A DNA stretch of 64,000 nt. Origin: Blastocatellia bacterium. Lineage in GTDB: Bacteria > Acidobacteriota > Blastocatellia > Pyrinomonadales > Pyrinomonadaceae. The notes under the pieces were generated by a model. That model was not told the DNA's origin, made no database searches, and saw only the letters and a program-made list of their open reading frames with translations. Below are positions 15,879 to 24,618 of this stretch, piece after piece (positions within the stretch are counted from its first letter, which is position 1; every line of letters starts with the position of its first letter). The stretch lies in contig PMSM01000013.1 of the NCBI GenBank assembly GCA_003168335.1, positions 1-64,000 on the forward strand, in the 5' to 3' direction. A program made the position numbers and the translations under genes.

Positions 15879-17015
15879 TTATCGTCTGATTGATTTTCGG
15901 TATTCACTCAGCAGCAGCTTCATGAACTCTTCACGACGTTGATAGAGTCGGCGAGGCTGCCGGGGCTTTCGTTTCGCTAAAGCATACGCTGTGATGATGG
16001 GCAGCGCCACTGTCGAGTCGAGGTAACACACCACCGCGTCAGGTAAGCGATCGGGATCGATCTTGCCCCAGGACACTGCTTCGCCCGGAGTGGCGCCCGA
16101 AAGTCCACCGGTGTCGGGTCGCGCGTCGGTGACCTGGAGAAAGTAATCGTGGCCGCGCTCGTCGATCCCCAGGACTTCCTGGATCTGCGGTTCAGTCTGC
16201 AGCGCGAAGTTCTTTGGCGACCCGCCACCGAGGATGAAGATGGCCGAGCGGCCGCCCTTCTGGCCGCGCTTGCGTTTGCCGTCGTGAATCAATCCGCGCT
16301 TCGCGGCCAGCACAATCGACGCGGTCTCGTTCACGTCCAGCGAAGGATCAAAGGCCAGCTTGTTTCCCTGTAAAGATTTGGCCGCGACGTTCATGCCGAT
16401 CGATGAATCGCCGGGAGAAGAGGTATAAAGCGGTACCGAATACTCATGCGCCGCGGCGAGCAGAGATTTGTTCTTCAATCCCAGTTTGCGCTCGCGTTCC
16501 CAGACGTATCGCCCCGCCAGATAATGAAACTCGGCCGTCGACATGGGACGCTGAAACTCGGGCGCTTCAATCACGCGGCGAAAGAACGCGTCGGTATCGA
16601 GCAGCACCGAGTAGTCGAAAAAGATGTCATAGATCCGCACGACCTCTTCGTCGCGGAGGACGATGTCGGAAGTCTGCGCATTGCCTTCGTGCATCGCCAG
16701 GCCGATGCCGAAATGCGTGTCGTGGTAAAAATTGGCGCCCGTCGAAATGATCCAATCGATAAAGCCGGCTTTGATCAGCGGAATCAGCGCCGACATGCCG
16801 AGCCCGGCGGGCGTCAACGCCCCGGTCAGCGTCACCCCGACAGTAACGTCGGGCTCGAGCATTTTCCGGGTGAAGAGCCAGCACGCTTCGCGCAGACGCG
16901 CCGCGTTGTAAGCCAGGAATGTGTTGTCGACCAGATCGACAAGTTTGGTAGCGCCGGTGATCGCTTTGGGATCGATCCGCCGGCCGCGCAGAAATTTGCT
17001 TTGCTTTTTCGCCAA
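15879..17015 (-). CDS. Deoxyhypusine synthase-family enzyme
   Basis: 378 residues, typical for the DHS fold, which uses NAD and a polyamine to transfer an aminobutyl group through a lysine imine. Visible: [14 protein letters not shown] (about 61-74), [13 protein letters not shown] (90-102), GDSSIGMN (202-209), GGGSPKNF (263-270) and [24 protein letters not shown] (295-318, two parts). K268 in GGGSPKNF aligns with the eukaryotic active-site lysine, though the GGGxxKHH form is changed to KNF. Bacteria lack eIF5A, so this is more likely a homospermidine- or spermidine-forming branch (inference) or a protein modifier of unknown target. ATG at 17015. Confidence 0.85.
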   Translation of the reverse strand: MAKKQSKFLRGRRIDPKAITGATKLVDLVDNTFLAYNAARLREACWLFTRKMLEPDVTVGVTLTGALTPAGLGMSALIPLIKAGFIDWIISTGANFYHDTHFGIGLAMHEGNAQTSDIVLRDEEVVRIYDIFFDYSVLLDTDAFFRRVIEAPEFQRPMSTAEFHYLAGRYVWERERKLGLKNKSLLAAAHEYSVPLYTSSPGDSSIGMNVAAKSLQGNKLAFDPSLDVNETASIVLAAKRGLIHDGKRKRGQKGGRSAIFILGGGSPKNFALQTEPQIQEVLGIDERGHDYFLQVTDARPDTGGLSGATPGEAVSWGKIDPDRLPDAVVCYLDSTVALPIITAYALAKRKPRQPRRLYQRREEFMKLLLSEYRKSIRR

Positions 17016-17228
17016 GACCCTTTTGGACTCTAGGGGAATTGATTTGAAATTATCGAACGTGAAGAAAGATAGTCGGCGAGTCAGCGGGCGTTGTCAACCG
17101 CAGACAAGGCAAACAAAAGGGATCCACAAAATCACACGAAGTCTCACTAAGCAATTTCGGGTGGTTTCGTGTGGTTTCGTGGATCGTCTCATCCCATTGG
17201 GCAGAAGGAGAGAGACAAGACGAGTACG

Positions 17229-17468
17229 CTAAGGCTTATTCGACTGAGTTTGTGCAGTGGCGAGTTTTTCCAGACACTGACGACAGAGACAACTGCGGTA
17301 AAGCGATCGCAACTCAGCGCGCGCCTCATCGCTCAATTTGAGCTCAGAGCACCAGCACCCACTAAGTTTTGCTCCACAGGTGAAAGGACCGCCGCAGGCT
17401 TCGCACACAGACGGGTCGTGCAGAACAGGCAAAACGATCCGGGCAAGTGCTCTTAGTTTCATCTTCAC
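17229..17468 (-). CDS. Cysteine-rich CWC-motif small protein
   Basis: 79 residues. The pattern CEACGGPFTCG...GCWCSELKLS...LRSLYRSCLCRQCLEKLA matches the cysteine-rich CWC family: eight cysteines, with the eponymous CWC. It probably binds zinc; no function is known. Its ATG overlaps the stop of the upstream CorC-like gene in an ATGA, so translation is probably coupled. Between it and the DHS-like gene lie about 210 bases with no gene. Confidence 0.75.
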   Translation of the reverse strand: MKMKLRALARIVLPVLHDPSVCEACGGPFTCGAKLSGCWCSELKLSDEARAELRSLYRSCLCRQCLEKLATAQTQSNKP

Positions 17469-18772
17469 CTGTGCGCGGCCGCCTCGTCCGTCGCCTGGGC
17501 CCGCTGCAGCTTCAAACGCCCAATGCGCCTTTCGTCCGCGGCCAAAACTTCAACCTCGAGACCCCGAAAAGTCATGCGCGCGCCCGCACGCGGTACACTG
17601 CCCTGGAAGGCGATTACCAAGCCGGCAATCGTCGTGAAATCGTCGGCTTCGATTTCCATGCCGAACAGGCGCTCGATTTTTCCAATCTCAGTGCTGCCCA
17701 GCACTTCGTAAACACCGTCGCCGGCGGCAACGATCTCTTCCGGCGCTTCGCCGCTGATGTCTTCGTCTTCGATTTCACCCACGATCTCTTCCAGGATGTC
17801 TTCGACGGTCACCAGGCCGGCGATGCCGCCGTACTCATCTATCACCATCGCCAGGTAGGCGTGCGCTTTTTGCATTTCTTCCAACAGCCGGGCCAAAGGT
17901 TTCGTCTCCGGAATGAAATAGACCGGCCGCACGAATGACGCTATCGGAGCGTCGGCCTGGTCTTTTGCCCAGCAATGCAGGAGGTCGCGGACATAGATAA
18001 GACCTTCGACGTTGTCGATTTGATCGCGAAAGACGGGCAGCCGTGAATGTTTCGTTTCCAGCATTACATCGCAGGCCTCGCGAGCTGTCGCGGTGTTCGG
18101 CAGCGCTATGATCGCCGTACGCGGCGTCATGACTTCGCCCACTGACTTGTCCCCGAACTCGAAAACCGAATGGATCAGTTCGCGTTCCTCTTCTTCGATG
18201 ATGCCTTCAGCTTCGCCGACTTCGATTAGCGCCTGGATGTCGTCGTCGTTGTCCTCATCTGCTGGATCGCCGTTAGCTTCTTCCAGCTCTTCCTGCTGCC
18301 GCAGACGGTCGAACGAGCGATGCCAGGGCTCAGCCGCGAAGGCCAGCAGGCGATAGAACGGCCTGAGGATCGGCAAGAGCCGCAGCAGCTTTCCCTCCGG
18401 GTTCCGCAAAGAGATCATCCGTGGAATGAACTGGCGAAAAATTCCCGCCAGCACCAGACCCGCAGCCAGCGAAATAAACAGGGCCACGCTGTTGGCCGAA
18501 AACCATTGCAGCGAAAGTGAAATGTAAGTGACCAGGACCGAGAAAACCACCAGCAGAATTTGGATCGCGGCCGAGAGCGTGAAGCTGAAGCGGGCCCGAT
18601 TTTCCAGAATCTCTTTGAGCAACGGCGCGTAGCGCGCGTTCGGATGCTCTTCGGCTTCAGCGGCCAGCCTTCTGAGCCCGACGTCGCTTAACTGGCCGAA
18701 CGCCATGTCAACGGCGGCGAGAAAGGTCAGTGCCACAAGCAGGAAAAAACTGATGGCTAATTCAATTTCCAT
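17465..18772 (-). CDS. HlyC/CorC-type CNNM-CBS membrane protein
   Basis: 435 residues from the ATG at 18772. N-terminal CNNM (DUF21) transmembrane domain (about 1-185) with spans such as FFLLVALTFLAAVDMAFGQL and VALFISLAAGLVLAGIF. Then two CBS motifs: SVGEVMTPRTAIIALP and SRLPVFRDQIDNVEGLIYVRD in the first, MVIDEYGGIAGLVTVEDILE in the second. A C-terminal CorC_HlyC domain (about 345-425) follows, with TTIAGLVIAFQGSVPRAG. Relatives are implicated in Mg2+ or Co2+ efflux, but toxin-like names persist without proof. An upstream TTG at 18793 lies inside a hairpin repeat and is not used. It follows phoH and ybeY, the known ybeZ-ybeY-ybeX order. Confidence 0.88.
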   Translation of the reverse strand: MEIELAISFFLLVALTFLAAVDMAFGQLSDVGLRRLAAEAEEHPNARYAPLLKEILENRARFSFTLSAAIQILLVVFSVLVTYISLSLQWFSANSVALFISLAAGLVLAGIFRQFIPRMISLRNPEGKLLRLLPILRPFYRLLAFAAEPWHRSFDRLRQQEELEEANGDPADEDNDDDIQALIEVGEAEGIIEEEERELIHSVFEFGDKSVGEVMTPRTAIIALPNTATAREACDVMLETKHSRLPVFRDQIDNVEGLIYVRDLLHCWAKDQADAPIASFVRPVYFIPETKPLARLLEEMQKAHAYLAMVIDEYGGIAGLVTVEDILEEIVGEIEDEDISGEAPEEIVAAGDGVYEVLGSTEIGKIERLFGMEIEADDFTTIAGLVIAFQGSVPRAGARMTFRGLEVEVLAADERRIGRLKLQRAQATDEAAAHR

Positions 18773-18787
18773 AGAGGCGACTGTGTC

Positions 18788-18883
18788 CGACAAACTTCAG
18801 TTTGTCGATCCCTGGTGCAAACTCTCCGTCTGTTTAGAGTCGGGCTATTGCCCGACCAGGCGGGCGGTAGCCCGCTTCTAAAC
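18788..18883. repeat. Two adjacent hairpins between ybeY and the CorC-like gene
   Basis: CGACAAACT (18788-18796) pairs with AGTTTGTCG (18799-18807) across 2 bases. Next, GTTTAGA (18832-18838) pairs with TCTAAAC (18876-18882) around GGGCTATTGCCC and GGGCGGTAGCCC inner hairpins. A further CGAACTGAGGTTTGTCGAA word follows to about 18909. These look like dispersed palindromes, not a promoter. Confidence 0.55.
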
Positions 18884-18917
18884 GTGACGACGAACTGAGG
18901 TTTGTCGAACATCGAGA

Positions 18918-19343
18918 TTATATTCCAAGACGCTTGCGAAGTCTCAATTCCAGCCGGTTCATTTCACCGCGATCCGTTTCGTGATCATAGCCCGACAAAT
19001 GCAGCAACCCGTGCAGGATCAATTGCGACACTTCGTGCTCAAGACTTAGCCCGTGTTCTTTGGCCTGACGGGTTGCCTGCTCAATTGAAACCACCACGTC
19101 GCCCAGACTCAAGCCTGCCACTTTTTCAAATTCGCTCTGCTCAGCGGGAAACGACAGCACGTCGGTCGTTGCCCGTTTGCCGCGCCACATCCGATTGAGC
19201 TCGCGCATGGCGCGGTCTGAAACAAAAGCGACGGTCACCCCGCTCGCAGCAACAGGCAGAGCTCGCGAGGCCGCCGTTGCGAACACCTGCCAGCGCTCGC
19301 AGTTAATCGGTAGCTTGCGTTGGCGGTTAACTACTTCGATCAT
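18918..19343 (-). CDS. ybeY: Endoribonuclease YbeY
   Basis: YbeY is a metal-dependent RNase needed for 16S rRNA 3'-end maturation and ribosome quality control. 141 residues from the ATG at 19343. The zinc motif is HGLLHLSGYDHETD (HxxxHxxGYDH) near residue 110. Other blocks: VTVAFVSDRAMRELNRMWRG and TTDVLSFPAEQ. An in-frame upstream start at 19376 would add 11 residues encoded by the ATTGCCGATT-type repeat, so the shorter form is preferred. It lies downstream of phoH, as in many bacteria. Confidence 0.93.
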   Translation of the reverse strand: MIEVVNRQRKLPINCERWQVFATAASRALPVAASGVTVAFVSDRAMRELNRMWRGKRATTDVLSFPAEQSEFEKVAGLSLGDVVVSIEQATRQAKEHGLSLEHEVSQLILHGLLHLSGYDHETDRGEMNRLELRLRKRLGI

Positions 19344-19457
19344 TGCCAATTTCCGATTGCCCATTGCCGATATCAATTAACCAAAGGAACGGTCGATTTG
19401 ATGCTGAGCCGCTCGCCGGATTTCCAATCGGCAATCGGCAATCTCAAATCGGCAATG
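19341..19457. repeat. ATTGCCGATT-type inverted repeat, second copy
   Basis: CATTGCCAATTTCCGATTGC at the left is mirrored by CCAATCGGCAATCGGCAAT and AATCGGCAATG at the right. The left end abuts the ybeY start codon and the right end stops 3 bases before the phoH stop, so it fills the phoH-ybeY spacer completely. Same vocabulary as 753-820. Confidence 0.65.
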
Positions 19458-19459
19458 CT

Positions 19460-20413
19460 CTAAATCTCGCTCTTCTTTGTATGCGACTCGTAGGCCTTGA
19501 TGATCATCTGCACCAGCTTGTGCCGCACCACGTCTTTGTCGGTAAAGTAGATGAAGTCGATGCCATCGATGCCGGCCAACACGCGTTCAGCTTCTACCAG
19601 TCCGCTGCGTTTGCCGTGGGGCAGGTCGATCTGGGTTACGTCGCCGGTGATCACCGCCTTCGAGCCGAATCCGATCCGCGTCAGAAACATCTTCATCTGT
19701 TCGCTGGTCGTGTTCTGTGCTTCGTCGAGGATCACAAAAGCGTCTGAGAGCGTACGCCCGCGCATGAACGCCAGCGGCGCTATTTCGATCACGCGCTTTT
19801 CCAGCAGGCGGGTCACCCGCTCGTAGTCAACGAGGTCAAACAGCGCATCGTAGAGCGGCCTCAGGTAAGGATCTATCTTCTCCTGCAAATCTCCGGGAAG
19901 GAAACCAAGTTTTTCTCCGGCTTCAACCGCCGGGCGCGCCAGCACGATGCGGTTCACTTGTTTTTGCACCAGCGCCTGCACGGCCATCGCCACTCCGAGA
20001 TACGTCTTGCCGGTGCCCGCGGGGCCAATTCCAAACACGATGTCTTTTTGTTGGATCGTCTCGATGTAGCGCCGTTGCATCGCCGATTTCGGCGCGACCT
20101 GTTTCTTGCCGGCCGGACTGAAACGCGATCGGGTGAAGTAGTCGCGCAGGCTGTAGGCGCGGTCTTCGGTGATTTGCGCGAAGGCTTCGCGCAGCTCTTT
20201 GTCGGTGAACTGCCGGCCTTCGGCAAACAAGGCAGAGAAGTCTTCCAGAATCCGCTCGACGGTTTCGACGTCTTTCGGATCTCCGTCAACCTTAAGGTTG
20301 TGGCCGCGCCCGTTGATCCGAACATCGAGCAGCGACTCGAGGTATTTAATGTTCTGGTCGTGAACGCCGAAAAGCGTTTCCAGTCCCCGTGGTGGAAGCT
20401 CGATTTGCTTCAA
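19460..20413 (-). CDS. phoH: PhoH-like ATPase (YbeZ)
   Basis: A cytoplasmic P-loop ATPase that often partners YbeY in rRNA maturation. 317 residues. The N-terminal KH-like part (about 15-60) has [13 protein letters not shown]. The ATPase domain has Walker [11 protein letters not shown] (128-137), [20 protein letters not shown], Walker [13 protein letters not shown], and [11 protein letters not shown]. The C-terminus is IKAYE. ATG at 20413. It heads the minus-strand ybeZ-ybeY-ybeX-like module; the spacer to ybeY is filled by a repeat. Confidence 0.95.
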   Translation of the reverse strand: MKQIELPPRGLETLFGVHDQNIKYLESLLDVRINGRGHNLKVDGDPKDVETVERILEDFSALFAEGRQFTDKELREAFAQITEDRAYSLRDYFTRSRFSPAGKKQVAPKSAMQRRYIETIQQKDIVFGIGPAGTGKTYLGVAMAVQALVQKQVNRIVLARPAVEAGEKLGFLPGDLQEKIDPYLRPLYDALFDLVDYERVTRLLEKRVIEIAPLAFMRGRTLSDAFVILDEAQNTTSEQMKMFLTRIGFGSKAVITGDVTQIDLPHGKRSGLVEAERVLAGIDGIDFIYFTDKDVVRHKLVQMIIKAYESHTKKSEI

Positions 20414-20686
20414 CTGATGAAAATATCTCCTGGATAAGCAGTAGCTTGATTGCGGGTGTGAGCTGGCGGATTGCTCTTTTGCATAAGTGCGTATCGGACG
20501 CTACTACACGGTAACTACGTTGTCAATTCTGGCTGTGGCGGCTGCTTGAGGGCTGGAATTGTCGTCGACTTTCAAAGGGAAGCAAGCGAGGAGACTCGCT
20601 GGAATCGCCCGGGACTTGGCTACGCACGCGCCGGCAAGGTTGAGGCATCAAAGTGCCTGCGATATAGTCTCACTCAGGATTTCTGC

Positions 20687-20772
20687 GGAGGGGTCGCATA
20701 ATTGGTAGTGCAGCGGTCTTGAAAACCGCCGTCCGCAAGGATATGCAGGTTCGAGTCCTGTCCCCTCCGCCA
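20687..20772 (+). tRNA. trnS: tRNA-Ser (UGA anticodon)
   Basis: Acceptor GGAGGGG (20687-20693) pairs CCCCTCC (20762-20768); discriminator G, then encoded CCA (20770-20772). The anticodon stem GCGGT/ACCGC encloses CTTGAAA, giving UGA. A long class-II variable arm is present (GTCC GCAA GGAT), as expected for serine. The D arm (GCATAATTGGTAGTGC) looks like a generic elongator D arm rather than the usual serine form, but it folds. The anticodon is TGA rather than TCA, so this is not tRNA-Sec. Confidence 0.88.
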
Positions 20773-20939
20773 TTTCTTTTGAAGAACTTAGCTCTTGCCA
20801 TACGCTCGCTACCCTTCCGTTCCAGTAGCGAGTTGGCGCGATTTTGGCGCGCTGCTGGCGTTCGCGGTCACCAATCGAAGCGGCAAAGGCAAACAAACGA
20901 TTCGCCAGGCTGGCGTGATGGCGGCTCTGTAGGATACGA

Positions 20940-22559
20940 ATGCCGGACCTCAACTACAAAGCTGACGCCGTTGTGATCGGAGGCGGGCTTGCGGGGATCG
21001 CGACGGCGCTTGAGTTGCTCGATCAGAACAAGAGCGTTGTCTTGATCGAGCGAGCGGGCGCAGAGAAGTTCGGCGGGCTCGCGCGCGTGTCGTTCGGCGG
21101 AGTCTTCGTGGTCGGCTCGCCCGAGCAAAAGCGTGCGGGCGTTAAGGACAGCGTCGATCTTGCGCTGCGAGATTGGATCGCGTACGGCGAACTGGGCGAG
21201 AACGATGTCTGGCCTCGCCGCTGGGCGGAGGCTTACATCGCTCAGTCCCTCGACATGGTCAGGCGCTGGCTGTACCAGCACAGCGTCACCTTTTTCCCGG
21301 TGCTCAACTGGGCCGAGCGCGGTCTGGATCAGCCCGGAAACTCGGTCCCGCGCTTTCACATTGTCTGGGGCACGGGACAGGAACTTGTGCTCGGACTGCT
21401 CAAGCATCTCTACGCCCATAAGAATCGCAACCAGCTGGCGCTGCACTTTCAGCATCGAGTCACCGGTCTCATTCAGACCGGCGGCCGTTTTACCGGCTGC
21501 GCGGGCATCGATGAAGGCTCAGGCCGGGAGTTCACCGCTACCGGCGAATGTGTAGTGATCGCCGCCGGCGGCATCGCCGGCAATCTCGAGATGGTGCGCA
21601 GGCATTGGTACAAGCCATGGGGCGAGCCGCCAGAGCATTTGTTGAACGGCTCGGATCCAACGGCGGACGGCGCGATGCTGGAAGCCGTCCGCGAGCACGG
21701 CGGCAATATTACTCACCTCGAAAAGATGTGGAACTACGCCGCTGGAGTTCATCACTGGAAGCCTCAGCACGAGTTGCACGGACTCTCGCTGGTGCCGCCC
21801 AAGTCCGCGCTGTGGGTGAACTACGAAGGACGGCGGATGGGACCGCCCGCGATGGTGACGGGATTCGACACGCGCTATCTGGTCGAGACGATCTGCAAGC
21901 AGAAGAATAAGTATTCGTGGCAGGTGCTGAACTGGAAGATTGCGAAGAAAGAATTCGCCGTGTCGGGCTCGGAGTTCAATCCGGCGATCCGCGACAAGAA
22001 ACGGATCAAGCTCCTGCTCAGTCTGCTGCTGGGAAATCCCGGTCTGGTGCGCGAGTTCATCGACAACTGCCCGGACTTCGTGACCGCGAACTCGGTGGCC
22101 GAGCTGGCCGGGAAGATGAACGCGCTGACAGAAACGGCCGGCGTAGACGCGACGCTGCTCGCTGAAGAGATTCGGCTCTATGATGATCAGATCGATCGCG
22201 GGCCCGCATTTCACAACGACGATCAATTGAGGCGAATCGCACACGCGCGCCAATACAGAGGCGATCGCGTGCGCACCTGCAAGTTCGCGAAGATCGACGA
22301 TGCGAGGGCACGTCCGCTGATCGCCATTCGTGAGTTCATCCTCTCGCGCAAGAGCCTCGGCGGGATTCAGACCGATCTCAGTTCGCGCGTGCTGGACACG
22401 AAAGGCGAAGTCCTGCCGGGGCTCTACGCGGTAGGTGAGGCCGCGGGCTTTGGCGGCGGGGGCATTCACGGCCTGCGTTCACTCGAGGGGACGTTTCTCG
22501 GAGGCTGCATCTTCAGCGGACGACTGGCAGGTCAGGCAATTGCGAAAGGGGTAGGATAG
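20940..22559 (+). CDS. FAD-dependent dehydrogenase of the fumarate reductase/KsdD type
   Basis: 539 residues. N-terminal FAD-binding Rossmann motif VVIGGGLAGIATALELLDQN (GxGxxG-like, about 12-31), with E at the end of strand 2 (VVLIERAG). Also SFGGVFVVGSPEQ, ERGLDQPGNSVPRFHIVWGT and the C-terminal FAD motif GLYAVGEAAGFGGGGIHGLR with LEGTFLGGCIFSGRLAG. These match a group of predicted FAD-binding dehydrogenases related to 3-ketosteroid delta-1-dehydrogenase and succinate dehydrogenase flavoproteins. The substrate is not known. ATG at 20940 has GTAGGA upstream. It lies after tRNA-Ser and 315 bases before a ThDP enzyme on the same strand. Confidence 0.85.
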   Translation: MPDLNYKADAVVIGGGLAGIATALELLDQNKSVVLIERAGAEKFGGLARVSFGGVFVVGSPEQKRAGVKDSVDLALRDWIAYGELGENDVWPRRWAEAYIAQSLDMVRRWLYQHSVTFFPVLNWAERGLDQPGNSVPRFHIVWGTGQELVLGLLKHLYAHKNRNQLALHFQHRVTGLIQTGGRFTGCAGIDEGSGREFTATGECVVIAAGGIAGNLEMVRRHWYKPWGEPPEHLLNGSDPTADGAMLEAVREHGGNITHLEKMWNYAAGVHHWKPQHELHGLSLVPPKSALWVNYEGRRMGPPAMVTGFDTRYLVETICKQKNKYSWQVLNWKIAKKEFAVSGSEFNPAIRDKKRIKLLLSLLLGNPGLVREFIDNCPDFVTANSVAELAGKMNALTETAGVDATLLAEEIRLYDDQIDRGPAFHNDDQLRRIAHARQYRGDRVRTCKFAKIDDARARPLIAIREFILSRKSLGGIQTDLSSRVLDTKGEVLPGLYAVGEAAGFGGGGIHGLRSLEGTFLGGCIFSGRLAGQAIAKGVG

Positions 22560-22584
22560 ACTTTAGGAAGTTCTGATCAAGCCC

Positions 22585-22775
22585 TTTCGGCGCGTAGCGT
22601 CGGTATGAATTTAGCCCGGCCTTTCAAGGCCGGGAAAGGTCAACGAGGTGTTCCGTCGCGTAGCGACGCCTGAAACTAGCTGGATTCAATCGTCGCTACG
22701 CGACGAGAGCAGACAACAACCTGATCCCGGCGTTGAAACGCCGGGCTAAATTCATACCGACACTACGCGCCGAAA
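22585..22775. repeat. Long nested inverted repeat upstream of the ThDP enzyme
   Basis: The outer arms 22585-22620 and 22740-22775 are reverse complements over 36 bases with one mismatch (both contain TATGAATTTAGCCCGGC or its complement). Inside are GCCCGGCCTTTCAAGGCCGGG, CCGTCGCGTAGCGACG and CGTCGCTACGCGACG hairpins, plus CCCGGCGTTGAAACGCCGGG. No coding content. It resembles miniature palindromic elements. Confidence 0.85.
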
Positions 22776-22874
22776 ACACTTGTTCAGAGTTTCCTTTAGT
22801 CTATCTCCGTTGGCCCGCGAAGTTGGGTGATCGTTGACACACAGACTAAAGTCTATGCTACTTCGGAGAACCTG

Positions 22875-24608
22875 ATGAAAAAAACAGGCGCGTGGCTGGC
22901 CGTCTATGCGCTCGAGCAGATCGGCGTGAAGCACACCTTCGGCATTCCGGGGGTGCACAACACCGAGCTGTATGACGAGCTAAACAAGTCCGAAAAGATC
23001 ACTCCCGTACTCGTCACTCACGAAGGCTGTGGCGCGTTCATGGCCGATGCCATCAGCCGTACGAGCGATGCGATCGGTTGTCTGGCCATCGTTCCCGCCG
23101 CCGGCATGACTCACGCGATGAGCGGTATAGGCGAGGCTTATTTGGACGGCGTCCCGATGCTCGTGATCTCGGGCGGCATTCGCCGCGACTCGGGAAGGCA
23201 TTATCAGCTTCACGAGATAGATCAACAGCGGATACTCGAAGGAATCACCAAGGCTGCATTCCTGGTTCGCACGCACGACGAAGTCATCCCAACCATCTAT
23301 CGCGCTTACGAGATCGCGACTTCGGGTGAGCCCGGACCCGCATTCGTAGAATTGTCGGGCGACGTCCAACTCTTCTCGGGAGAAGTGAGCGAGTTGCCCG
23401 CCTATCAACGAGAGTGGAAGCCTCCGGTAGTCGATCGCGAGCAGATCAGCGAAGCGGCGGGCCTCATCAAGTCAGCGAAGAAGGCGGGAGTGTACGCCGG
23501 TTGGGGCGCGCGCGAAGCGACCGCTGAGGCGATTGAGCTCGCGGAGTTACTCGGGGCTCCGGTCGCGACGACGCTTCAGGGATTGAGCGTGTTTCCGGCG
23601 AATCACCCTCTGCACGCGGGGATGGGATTCGGTCCGTCGGCTGTTCCCGCCGCCCGCAGAGCCTTCGAAGGTTGCGATTGTTTGATCGCCGTTGGAGTGC
23701 GCTTCGCAGAGCTGGCGACTGGCAGCTACGGAATGACGATCCCGGAGAACTTGATTCACATCGACATCAATCCGCAAGTCTTCAACAAGAATTATCCGGC
23801 CAGAGTTGCAATCGAAGCGGACGCGAGCAATGCGCTGCGCATGTTGATCGATGAGCTCAAACAAACCGGCGTGCGGCCGGCCGGCGGGACGCAAGTGAAG
23901 CAAACGATCAAATCAGAAAAAGACGCCTTCTTTCGTTCGTGGACCGAGAAGACCAACGAGAGTCGCGTCAGCCCCGGTATTTTCTTCCGCGAGTTGCGCG
24001 CGCGGCTCGACGACGACGCCTATGTTGTAGTCGACGACGGCAATCACACTTTTCTCGCCGCCGAGTTATTCGCGGTTCATCAGTCGAAGCATTTCATCTC
24101 GCCGACGGACTTCAACTGCATGGGCTACTGCGTGCCCGCGACGGTTGGCGTGAAGCTGACTCATCCCGATAAGCAGGTGGTCGGCATTGTCGGCGACGGG
24201 GGCTTTCTGATGACCGGACTCGAGATCATTACGGCTGCGCGGCTGGGGCTCGGCGCGATCTTCTGTGTCTTCAACGACGGCGAGCTGGCGCAGATTTCTC
24301 AGCTGCAGACGGTTCCGCTCAATCGCAAGACGTGCACGGTGCTCGGCGAGTTGAAGGTCGACGGCATCGCAACTGCGACGGGCGCGGCGTACTTGAGAAT
24401 GCAAAACGATCTGGGTGCGGGAACGGTCCTCGACGAGGCCCTGCAGATTTCTCGAGGAGGCCGGCCCGTGATCGTGGATGTGAATATCGATTACAGCCGC
24501 AAGAGCGAGTTCACCAAAGGGATCGTGAAAGTAAGCCTCGGCCGCTTCCCGTTTGATCAGAAACTGCGCTTCATCGGGCGGGCGATCAAACGGCACGTGC
24601 TGGGGTAG
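22875..24608 (+). CDS. Thiamine diphosphate-dependent enzyme, acetolactate synthase/decarboxylase type
   Basis: 577 residues from the ATG at 22875. Three-domain ThDP fold: the N-terminal PYR domain with catalytic Glu in LVTHEGCGAFMADA (about 50); a central domain with GGIRRDSGRHYQLHE; and a C-terminal PP domain with the ThDP/Mg motif GIVGDGGFLMTGLEII followed by FNDGELAQI, and FNCMGYCVPATVG. Relatives include acetolactate synthase, benzoylformate or indolepyruvate decarboxylase and oxalyl-CoA decarboxylase. I cannot assign the substrate. A start at 22827 would add 16 residues encoded beside the repeat element and is rejected. The flavin dehydrogenase upstream could share a pathway (inference). 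Confidence 0.82.
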   Translation: MKKTGAWLAVYALEQIGVKHTFGIPGVHNTELYDELNKSEKITPVLVTHEGCGAFMADAISRTSDAIGCLAIVPAAGMTHAMSGIGEAYLDGVPMLVISGGIRRDSGRHYQLHEIDQQRILEGITKAAFLVRTHDEVIPTIYRAYEIATSGEPGPAFVELSGDVQLFSGEVSELPAYQREWKPPVVDREQISEAAGLIKSAKKAGVYAGWGAREATAEAIELAELLGAPVATTLQGLSVFPANHPLHAGMGFGPSAVPAARRAFEGCDCLIAVGVRFAELATGSYGMTIPENLIHIDINPQVFNKNYPARVAIEADASNALRMLIDELKQTGVRPAGGTQVKQTIKSEKDAFFRSWTEKTNESRVSPGIFFRELRARLDDDAYVVVDDGNHTFLAAELFAVHQSKHFISPTDFNCMGYCVPATVGVKLTHPDKQVVGIVGDGGFLMTGLEIITAARLGLGAIFCVFNDGELAQISQLQTVPLNRKTCTVLGELKVDGIATATGAAYLRMQNDLGAGTVLDEALQISRGGRPVIVDVNIDYSRKSEFTKGIVKVSLGRFPFDQKLRFIGRAIKRHVLG

Positions 24609-24618
24609 CAACTGTTGG

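Noticed and set aside
20687-20772. Selenocysteine tRNA
   Set aside because: The anticodon is TGA, not TCA, and the arm lengths fit serine tRNA.
21519-22469. Long minus-strand frame antisense to the flavin dehydrogenase
   Set aside because: The plus-strand protein has clear FAD motifs at both ends; the antisense frame has none.
22827-22874. N-terminal extension of the ThDP enzyme
   Set aside because: The added residues lie beside repeat sequence and do not fit the family's N-terminus; the ATG at 22875 begins MKKTGAWLAVYALEQIG as expected.
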